Assembly: GCA_011033025.1 (NCBI GenBank) | Contig: WFMF01000029.1 | Coordinates: 496,001-560,000 of the forward strand | Origin: Beroe forskalii | Taxonomy: Eukaryota; Ctenophora; Nuda; Beroida; Beroidae | DNA: 64,000 bases | Direction of reading: 5' to 3' | Part shown: piece after piece, positions 39,501-47,834 of the stretch | Position numbering within the stretch: the first letter of the stretch is position 1 | How the letters are laid out: every line of letters begins with the position of its first letter | Made by a program: the position numbers and the translations under genes | The notes under the pieces: model-generated | Databases searched by the model: none | What the model saw: the letters and a program-made list of their open reading frames with translations, nothing else | Told to the model about the DNA's origin: nothing

Positions 39501-40062
39501 TGGCACAATGAAAATTATCTAATAAAGCTGATGACGGCAAGGAATAGCTCAATATATGGATAATCAGAGTACATAATTGCATACCGACTCGACATCAAAT
39601 TTCAAATTAAACTGCACAGGAATTGACATGTACAAGTGAGAATCTACAGTGAGTTACACACATGCTTTGTGAAATGAAATGACAGTGGTTGCCGCTCATT
39701 CCGTGTTTCAAATGAGACCATTGACTTAGCTTCCTACTTTGCAGGCTAAGACATGCTTAGTTTGGTCAATAAATCACCTGAATCAGGTTGTTGTCGATTG
39801 ATCCCGCCAGGGGCACAGCCACGGCCGTGTTTGAAGCCGTCAGCATGGCCAACTGCTGCCCCGTAGCGGAGTTGGGGTCGATGATGGCATAAATCTGCCT
39901 TTGCGAAGGGTCGCTCCCAGTGGTCTGAAAGAGCTGGAGCTGCTCGGCTCCCGATCCATTTCCGATAATCTGAACGGCGGTCAGGTTCTGAAAAGTCCCC
40001 GCAGTACCAGCAACTCTGACGTAATTAACGGGTGGCTGTGCTTCTCGACAGCTCTCTGTCAT
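27569..40062 (-). CDS. NFYA: Nuclear transcription factor Y subunit alpha, 9 coding exons, about 415 aa
   Basis: NF-YA is the CCAAT-contacting subunit of the heterotrimer NF-Y, which acts in the nucleus. Exons: 39778-40062, 35759-35890, 35348-35464, 34988-35121, 31369-31600, 29179-29292, 28939-29045, 27748-27838 and 27569-27604 (TAA). All phases match and sum to 1248 bases. ATG 40062 has an in-frame stop upstream. Exon 2 carries the A1 helix that binds NF-YB/NF-YC (EPLYVNAKQYHRIMKRR). Exon 3 carries the DNA-reading A2 segment (KYLHESRHQHALRR then GGRF). Both lie within residues 106-161. Exon 1 (95 aa) is a short hydrophobic/Gln-containing activation segment. Exon 5 is strongly Asn-rich. About 250 residues follow the DNA-binding block, whereas vertebrate NF-YA has it near the C-terminus. 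A further in-phase 39-bp exon may lie at 38563-38601. TTTATT (AATAAA on this strand) near 27192 fits a polyadenylation signal. Confidence 0.93.
29062..29155. repeat. 20-bp repeat of X-box-like palindromes in an NF-YA intron
   Basis: Four tandem copies of GGTTGCTAxxGCAACAGTCA occupy most of the 133-bp intron 29046-29178. Each holds a near-palindrome such as GTTGCTAAAGCAAC, close to the RFX X-box consensus GTNRCC-N-RGYAAC. A further GTTGCTATAGCAAC lies at about 28921-28934 in the next intron. Confidence 0.85.
31301..31318. repeat. Poly-C run in an NF-YA intron
   Basis: A C-homopolymer just downstream (in gene orientation) of the Asn-rich exon. Its length is likely to be uncertain in an assembly. 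Confidence 0.8.
31601..34987 (-). other. Long NF-YA intron with repeated CRE-type words
   Basis: No further in-phase exon was found. Palindrome TGACGTCA occurs at about 32678, 32846, 32882 and 33989. Two of these lie in the exact 17-mer GAGTGACGTCATTATCA, also present at 28567 and 41140. A purine-rich GAAGAAGAGAAG tract lies at about 32145-32245. Confidence 0.5.
37499..37557. promoter_or_regulatory. Hairpin bearing two CCAATCAGC (NF-Y-type) sites
   Basis: 'gacatcgaccaatcagcgtg' is followed by a near-exact inverted copy ('acgctgattggtcaatgtc') about 10 bases later. Each arm carries the ideal NF-Y sequence CCAATCAGC. It lies in the first NF-YA intron. Function is inferred only. Confidence 0.55.
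38563..38601 (-). CDS. NFYA: Possible extra 39-bp cassette exon of NF-YA
   Basis: On the minus strand an AG acceptor precedes 13 in-phase codons (MVNFTGHFTEPTE), followed by a good donor (GAG/GTAATT). Both boundaries are phase 0, as needed between exons 1 and 2. The polypyrimidine tract is weak and the peptide is not a known NF-YA segment, so the exon is only possible. Confidence 0.3.
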
Positions 40063-40330
40063 TACTTTGCACCCGATCTAAATTTTCTCCAGATCTAAAC
40101 AAATATCCCTCCTCCAGGCCAGAATAACTCTGATTGTACAATGCACTACAAACTACAAACTGCTATTGGCTAAACACAACTCAGCCGTACAATCACAGAG
40201 AGCACGGCAAGGGCGCTATCGACCCACGTGATCAAATTGAGCCATATATGGAATAATGCCACTTCCTCAGTAACACTGTCCATCACTCCTGTGCAACATG
40301 ATCTCGAAACGACTGTTGAATAAAGCCGCG
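40063..40330 (-). promoter_or_regulatory. Likely NF-YA promoter region
   Basis: The region upstream of the NF-YA ATG contains an ATTGG box near 40165, a CACGTG E-box near 40226 and CG-rich DNA beyond 40330. No clear TATA box was identified on the minus strand. Confidence 0.35.
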
Positions 40331-41840
40331 CGTTTCTGATGATAATATGATAGCTGCGCGGCGTAGCGTAGGTCGGGCAAAACTGTCTATGTTCCTAGCA
40401 TAGGTGTGTACGCAGGGGTATACGTGTTTAGCAACTGTCTATGGTCTAGTTAAAATTGAAACTGATTTGCACTTTGCAGCTTTACTTTCCCTTTCGAAAA
40501 GTCTTGTTTGTCGATGTTCCTAGGCCCGCATAGGTTTGTCAGACGAATAGACGATGTCTAAACCGCTGACGCAAGCCTGCAGCCGCGCAGCGGAAGGGTC
40601 TATCAACGATAGCAAGCGGCCGTTGCCGCGCCTATTTCTTTAGCCCGTATAGGTGTGTGTACGCGCCGTGCGCGCGAGGGTAGGGATATACGTGTTTACG
40701 ACGCGCGCGGCGCTTCCCTACGATGGGGTTAGCGCGTGTCCCAGGTTTCCCCTAACCAGGGGTGTCGTGCTTGCCGCGCCGCGCACTCCGTGCGCGTAAC
40801 CAGGGCTCTGGTAAGGGCAACCAAGACCCTGGTTACTCGACGCCCCTGGTTTTTGCCAGGCGTTGCCTGGCCCCCTCGCGCGCGCGCCCCGACTCGCAGA
40901 TATGGGGCAGGCAACGTCTGGCAACCTGGTTTGGGGACGGGAAAAAGCGGTATGTGTCCCATATAACGCCGGCTGAGTGACGTCACAGATCTAAACGTCA
41001 ATTTTTCTGTATCCTAACTAACCATGACCCTAACCAAAACCCTGTCTTAATCCTTACCCTAACCCTAACAAACTTGATCCTAATCCTGACCTTAACTCTA
41101 ATCCTTAAAGCGCTAGGTGCGCTTAAACGTAATTTTCTGAGTGACGTCATTATCATAGATAATGAAGAGCTCAGAGTTATATGGGACACTAGCCGAAAAA
41201 GCGCGCCGCGCGAGTCAAACAGGGATATTACGTCTTTTAGCAAGTGTTTAGCTACTGTCGATGTCGTTTTGCTAATCACGAATACTCCTGACCTCTCTTC
41301 GCGTTGTGCTGCAGCGCGACCGCCTACTCAGAAGCGTGAGGAAGCGCCACGCGCGCGTACGCACACCTATGCGGGCTTAAGAACCCTGGTTAAGGCAATG
41401 ACTTTCCCTTATCAGGTTCAGGACTTTCAACCTGGATAGAGGAACTAGGGGCGTTGCGGTCGAGCTTGTCAAACGTTGCAGTTGCTTTGCTAAACACGTA
41501 TATCCCTGTTATCGTCGCGCGGTGCGCTGTCCCGTAGGGAAGCGCGCGGCGCGTACACACACCTATGCGGGCTGAGGAACAGTTGCTTTGCTCTAACCAG
41601 GCTTCATTCTGCTCGCCGTTTCACCAAACCAGGTGCATACGCGCACGCGGCTTATATTGAGGAGGAACGAGGGCGCGCCGCGCGCGCACAATATGCTCAT
41701 TACGCATTTAGTTGTCCTACGTTGTAGGACCTATTTTGCGCGCGCGCGCTGCGAACAAACAGGGACACATAGCATGTGGCAAGCATTTAGCCGCGCGCAA
41801 TTCATTCCCACGATTCAAATAATCTTGCGGAGTAAAAAAA
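40330..41840. mobile_element. CG-rich block with inverted arms, possible foldback-type element
   Basis: Left-arm words (40398 'cctagcataggtgtgtacgc', 40518 'gttcctaggcccgcataggt', 40636 'cccgtataggtgtgtgtac') reappear inverted at 41357 ('gcacacctatgcgggcttaa') and 41560 ('acacacctatgcgggctgag'). 'gggatatacgtgtttacg' near 40683 likewise pairs with 'acacgtatatccctg' near 41497. Between the arms lie repeated 'ccctggttac'/'aaccaggg' words and CGCGCG runs. Base composition is sharply unlike the AT-rich surroundings. Open frames here are Arg/Ala-rich products of CG composition. Confidence 0.5.
41010..41110. repeat. Degenerate CCCTAA telomere-like tract
   Basis: 'accctaaccctaac' and variants ('atgaccctaacc', 'gatcctaatcctgacc') run for about 100 bases. 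This is a decayed interstitial tract inside the CG-rich block. Confidence 0.6.
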
Positions 41841-41974
41841 GTTAGCCAATCAGCGCGAGTTTCGACAATGTTCATTCCATGCTATTGTTCTTGTGCGTAT
41901 GCGAGCTGATTGTTCAACTGTGCAACTGCATGTGCTCATTGTGTTCGTAGTATGTCAGTATTGATGGCTCTTTG

Positions 41975-44730
41975 ACGCCTTAGACCTTCATCGACCCATT
42001 AATTCAGAAGGAAGAAAACATTAACGGGTCTCGATACCCCAAAATTTGAAATCCTCGTTCAAAATTACGTCAGGAATGGCGGTTTTTGGGATTCAATCGG
42101 CCATGTTTAGATTTGACCCCTGAGACCCTTATTGACCCCTTATTTCAGAGGGAAGGAAACTTTTTAGGGTCTCGAGACCTCGAAAATCGAAATCCTCGTT
42201 CAAAAGTACGTCAGGAATGGCGGTTTTTGGAATTCAATCGGCCATGTTTAGATTTGACCCCTGAGACCCTTATTGACCCCTTATTTCAGAGGGAAGGAAA
42301 CTTTTTAGGGTCTCGAGACCTCGAAAATCGAAATCCTCGTTCAAAAGTACGTCAGGAATGGCGGTTTTTGGGATTCAATCGGCCATGTTTAGATTTGACC
42401 CCTGAGACCCTTATTGACCCCTTATTTCAGAGGGAAGGAAACTTTTTAGGGTCTCGAGACCTCGAAAATTGAAATCCTCGTTCAAAATTACGTCAGGAAT
42501 GGCGGTTTTTGGGATTCAATCGGCCATGTTTAGATTTGACCCTTGAGACCCTTATTGACCCCTTATTTCAGAGGGAAGGAAACGTTTTAGGGTCTCGAGA
42601 CCTCGAAAATCGAAATCCTCGTTCAAAAATACGTTAGAAATGTTGGTTCGTGAGTGTCAACCGGATGAAATGAATTTTGACCCCTTATTTTCCAGAAAAG
42701 CCGCGCAGCGATCTTTTTATATGCAAAGTACACCATCCGCAGCATTCCAAAACAGCTCTGCAACTGTCTTGTCCGTGTGTGTACACACAAACGACGAAAT
42801 AGTCACGTGACTATAGTGTCTGTCTGTTTGTTCGCTGAGCCAAGCATTGTCCGTGTGTTTGTCACGGTTTGTCCGTTTGTTTGTCTGTACGGTTGTAATT
42901 GTGTTCGTTCGGTTGTATTTATCATTTTTTGGAGTTGGAAAGACATTTTTGGAGTTGAAAAGATTATTTTTCGAATTTTAAAAAATAAATTTTCAAAAAT
43001 TCAAAAATACAACCGAACGAACACAATTACAACCGTACAGACAAACAAACGGACAAACCGTGACAAACACACGGACAATGCGCGGCTCAGCGAACAAACA
43101 AACAGACACTATAGTCACGTGACAATTTCGTCGTTTGTGTGTATATACACGGACAAGACAGTTGCACAGCTGTTTTGAAATGCTGCGGATAGTGTACTTT
43201 GCATATAAAAAGATCGCTGCGCGGCTTTTTGGGAAATAAGGGGTCAAAATTCATTTCATCCGATTGACACTCACGAACCAACATTTCTAACGTATTTTTG
43301 AACGAGGATTTCGATTTTCGAGGTCCCGAGACCCTAAAAAGTTTCCTTCCCTCTGAAATAAGGGGTCAATAAGGGTCTCAGGGGTCAAATCTAAACATGA
43401 CCGATTGAATTCCAAAAACCGTCATTCCTAAGGTACTTTTGAACGAGGAATTCGATTTTCGAGGTCTCGAGACCCTAAAAGGTTTCCTTCCCTCTGAAAT
43501 AAGGGGTCAATAAGGGTCTCAGGGGTCAAATCTAAACATGACCGATTGAATCCCAAAAACCGCCATTCCTGACGTAATTTTGAACGAGGATTTCGATTTT
43601 TGGGGTCTCGAGACCCGAAAATGTTTCCTTCCCTCTGAAATAAGGGGTCAATAAGGGTCTCAGGGGTCAAATCTAAACATGACCGATTGAATTCCAAAAA
43701 CCGTCATTCCTAAGGAACTTTTGAACGAGGATTTCGATTTTCGAGGTCTCGAGACCCTAAAAAGTTTCCTTCCCTCTGAAATAAGGGGTCAATAAGGGTC
43801 TCAGGGGTCAAATCTAAACATGGCCGATTGAATTCCAAAAATCGTCATTCCTACCGTACTTTTGAACGAGGATTTCGATTTTTGGGGTCTCGAGACCCGA
43901 AAATGTTTCCTTCCCTCTGAAATAAGGGGTCTATAAGGGTCTCAGGGGTCAAATCTAAACATGGTCGATTGAATTCCAAGAACCGACATTCCTAACGTAC
44001 TTTTGAACGAGGATTTCGATTTTCGAGGTCTCGAGACCCTAAAAAGTTTCCTTCCCTCTGGAATAAGGGGTCAATAAGGGTCTCAGGGGTCAAATCTAAA
44101 CATGACCGATTGGATCCCAAAAACCGCCGTTCCTGACGTAATTTTGAACGAGGATTTCGATTTTTGGGGTCTCGAGACCCGAAAATGTTTCCTTCCCCCT
44201 GAAATAAGGGGTCTATAAGGGTCTCAGAAGTCAAATATAAACATGGCCGATTGAATTCCGAAAACCGTCATTCCTAACGTACTTTTGAACGAGGATTTCG
44301 ATTTTCGATGTCTCGATACCCTAAAAAGTTTCCTTCTCTCTGAAATAAGGGGTCATTAAGGGTCTCAGGGGTCAAATCTAAACATGGCCGATTGAATCCC
44401 AAAAACCGCCATTCCTGACGTAATTTTGAACGAGGAGTTCGATTTTTGGGGTCTTGAGACCCGAAAGTGTTTCTTTCCCTCTGAAATAAGGGGTCTATAA
44501 GGGTCTCATAAGTCAAATCTAAACATGGCCGATTGAATTCCAAAAACCGTCATTCCTAACGTGCTTTTCTAATGAAGATTGATCGATTTTCGGGGTTTCA
44601 AGACCCGAAAATGTTTTCTTCCCTCAGAAATAAGGGGTAAACAAGGGTCTAAGGGGTCAAATCTAGAAATTGCCTATTCAATCCCAAAAACTGCCATTCC
44701 TTTTGAAATAAGGGGTCGATAAGGCACACA
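41975..44730. mobile_element. Foldback element with arms of 141-bp tandem repeats
   Basis: The left arm (about 41975-42630) has about four and a half copies of an exact 141-bp unit ('ccatgtttagatttgacccc' at 42101, 42242, 42383 and 42524). The right arm (about 43300-44725) has about ten inverted copies. Inside them, unique arms 42630-42920 and 43006-43300 are inverted copies of roughly 95 percent identity. They enclose an 85-bp AT-rich loop (42921-43005). Each repeat contains the perfect palindrome GGTCTCGAGACC. Because 141 is 47 codons, long frames run through the repeats, but they are repeat products and not a transposase. The architecture matches foldback (FB/TU) transposons of insects and sea urchins; no autonomous gene is present. 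Confidence 0.85.
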
Positions 44731-44749
44731 GTCCGGGTCTAGGTGGTAT

Positions 44750-45815
44750 CATACAGTTATATCATTGTTTTGCCAGGGTTCTATTGTTATTGCAAGGGTC
44801 ATTTTGTTATGCTAAGTGTTATTCTAAGGGTCCTACTGTTATTTTAAGGGTTCTATTGTTATTCTACGGGTCCTATTGTTATTCTAAGGGTCCTATTTTT
44901 ATTCTTAGGGTTATATTGTTATTCTAATGGTCCTAATGTTATTCTAAGGGTCCTACTGTTATTCTAAGGGTCCTAATGTTATTCTAAGGGTCCTACTGTT
45001 ATTCTAAGGGTTCTATTGTTATTCTAAGGGTCCTACTGTTATTCTAAAGGTTCTATTGTTATTCTAAGGGTCCTACTGTTATTCTAAGGGTTGTATTGCT
45101 ATTGTAAGGGTCCTACTGTTATTCTAAGGGTCCTATTGTTATTCTAAGGGTCCTATTGTTATTCTAAGGGTCCTTCTGTTATTCTAAAGGGTCTATTGTT
45201 ATTCTAAGGGTCCTACTGTTATTCTAAGGGTTGTATTGCTATTGTAAGGGTCCTACTGTTATTCTAAGGGTCCTAATGTTATTCTAAGGGTCCTACTGTT
45301 ATTCTAAGGGTTCTATTGTTATTCTAAGGGTCCTACTGTTATTCTAAGGGTCCTATTGTTATTCTAAGGGTCCTACTGTTATTCTAAGGGTTGTATTGTT
45401 ATTCTAAGGGTCTATTGTTATTCTAAGGGTCCTATTGTTATTCTAAGGGTCCTATTATTTATTCTAAAGGGTCCTTCTGTTATTCTAAAAGGGTCTATTG
45501 TTATTCTAAGGGTCCTACTGTTATTCTAAGGGTTGTATTGCTATTGTAAGGGTCCTACTGTTATTCTAAGGGTCCTATTGTTATTCTAAGGGTCCTATTG
45601 TTATTCTAAGGGTCCTTCTGTTATTCTAAAGGGTCTATTGTTATTCTAAGGGTCCTACTGTTATTCTAAGGGTTGTATTGCTATTGTAAGGGTCCTACTG
45701 TTATTCTAAGGGTCCTATTGTTATTCTAAGGGTCCTACTGTTATTCTAAGGGTCCTATTGTTATTCTAAGGGTCCTACTGTTATTCTAAAGGTTCTATTG
45801 TTATTCTAAGGGCCA
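44750..45815. repeat. 20-bp minisatellite, about 53 copies
   Basis: Unit ATTCTAAGGGTCCTATTGTT with variants at few positions (ACTG, TTCTATTG, TTGTATTGCT). Variant units recur in the same order: the pair 'ggttgtattgctattgtaag' plus 'ggtcctactg' appears near 45090, 45230, 45530 and 45675. This is evidence of higher-order duplication. It abuts the foldback element. Confidence 0.95.
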
Positions 45816-47686
45816 ATAATCTTAAGTACTAGTATATCCATAGTACCAGGACACTACGTCATTGAGAAGCACAGTACTTACGTCAGAGCACTGGGGCCGG
45901 GGCCTGGTGGGGCCCTACAGCAATGTGAGGTAACTTCAACTCATGCGATAACTTCCGTGGCAGACTGTGAATGAGTGGAAATCGAAAATGGGCATGATAG
46001 ACTGCTGTCTTAAAGACTGAAGTGTTGGACGATGTACTGTTACACAAGTGAAATAGTAATAAAACTCTTACGAAAGATGGCCATGGGCCATGGAGATTGA
46101 AGGCAAAAAATACGAATAATGAAAATAAAGCGAAACTGGAACAGCAAGGCACAATCCATTAATAAAAAGTTCACCAGACCATCAGAACAAATTAATGGGA
46201 TCCAATTAAGGGCCCCAAGGTGTTGGCAAGACTGCTGTTCTCACACACGTATTACTGACTGTACTACACCACAAAACATATGAATACCTTATTCAATTAA
46301 CTAATTAAGAGCATTGAATGGGCGGTAACAGATGCATCATGATTCCCTAATTAGGCGTGGTGCTTCCTATAATTAGGTTGAAGTAATTTGAACTATTCTA
46401 ACGATTCAGTACCGGGATGAGGACGTGAGAAGGGTGACACTCATCAAATTAGGGACTAGGGATGACCTTGACCGGATGACCTATGGCCTCGGGCTTCGGT
46501 AGGGACACCAACAGATCCAAAAGATTACACATAGCAAGATACACGGTGCAAATGGGAGGTATTATAGTTGGACAGAGCAGGTAGAGGATTGCTTAAAACG
46601 CAGTCCTCTACAAGCAATGCTTTAAACGGTGCTATTACTAAATAGTTCAAATGAACATTGCAGATAGGTAAGTAGAACCACATCACTTCACATAGCATAA
46701 TATGGAGCATGAAAGGTCGGAGCTGCAGCGTACCAGGCACGAATCAGACTTCTAACGGATTTCAAAGGTTCATTTCGTTTTAGCAGCTCATACCTACGCA
46801 GGATTGGCGAATGTTTGTCAAAGTTGATGAGTACGATGGGACCCAGGGGTAATCAAGGAATGCAAAGCTGGCACTATCAGTCTCCAGGGTTATCCTCCAT
46901 TTCAATTACATTTACAAAACCCATCAAACCTATTCACATTTTGAATATTTGTGGGCTACAAGCTTTAACTATGTGGTGTTTGGGGACTTATCCTAACATT
47001 TTTTGTCCAATATATCCCTCAAAATGTAAAGCTAGCAGTAACATTTGAAACAAAATCTTAAAAATTGCAAATCGACATAATCAAATCAATCTATTACACA
47101 ATCATTCGTTTAAAATTTAAATTTATTCTGATGAAACGATGTAAAACTAAAAAGTACAAGCATAAATATTATTCAAATCACTGAGAACACTGATTCAATC
47201 ACCCAATCAGGCCCCATTTTTATGAAAAGTCTGATATTAAAACGATGATAATTTACAAAATGTCTGTTCTCAACGCCTCTATACAACAACTGATAAGAAT
47301 ACATTTACAAAATAGAGTTTATAAAATATAATACTGTACAATAGTTGGATTACTAATATCCTTGTGTCTCCACAACACCCCAAGGTAGATGGACAATACA
47401 CCACTCTTCATCTTGTGTATTTCCGAACGGAGAAAACATCCTCCTCACGTTTCTACCTTGAGCTAACAGTGCCGAACTTAAGGCAGATGTTCGGTACGTT
47501 TCTAGGTTCGCAATGATTGTGCAGCTCGGAATATCTTGATATTCAAACGTAACTTATACGCTAAAAATCGAAATATTACGAGCCACACCAAACACCTACA
47601 AACGCCCGAATACCACCTTAGATTCAGCAAAACATCACAACTTCACACATCACACTACCGTCCTCTTCCCAACTTCACACATGACA
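45816..47686. other. 3' flank of the MYND gene; no other gene supported
   Basis: AT-rich DNA with minor open frames on both strands and no motif. TTTATT near 47122 (AATAAA on the minus strand) could be the polyadenylation signal of the gene ending at 47687. Confidence 0.45.
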
Positions 47687-47834
47687 CTACCGTCCACTGC
47701 TTCCAGAAGTCCTGGGTCTGCAGTGGTTCTGATGTTCGGGCCAATCCCGGTCAATGCACTCCTTGCTGCAGTAGAGGGGCCTTGGCAGATCGGACACGGC
47801 CACGTCTTCTTCTGCTGGTGACACGTCGCACAGG
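47687..47834 (-). CDS. Terminal exon encoding the MYND zinc finger, one-base frame break
   Basis: The exon opens in phase with exon 51004-51141 (G/CC junction). It reads CATCHQQKKTWPCPIC in one frame and YCSKECIDRDWPEHQNHC, then TAG at 47687, in the next. The spacing C-x2-C-x8-C-x2-C-x5-C-x3-C-x7-H-x3-C is canonical MYND. MYND fingers bind proline-rich peptides (PxLxP-type) in other proteins. The exon has 148 bases where 149 are needed. A four-base homopolymer at 47776-47779 is the obvious site of loss. Confidence 0.85.

Noticed and set aside
41010-41110. True telomere or chromosome end
   Set aside because: The CCCTAA words are irregular and embedded in internal sequence with genes on both sides.
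40718-41439. Overlapping Arg/Ala-rich frames on both strands
   Set aside because: High CG content removes stop codons; no motif, splice or start support.
42086-44543. Open frames of 80-128 codons in both arms of the foldback element as genes
   Set aside because: They repeat every 47 codons exactly with the DNA repeat and match no protein family; the frame stays open because 141 is divisible by three.
44750-45815. CRISPR array
   Set aside because: Units are contiguous with no unique spacers, in a eukaryotic genome without cas genes.
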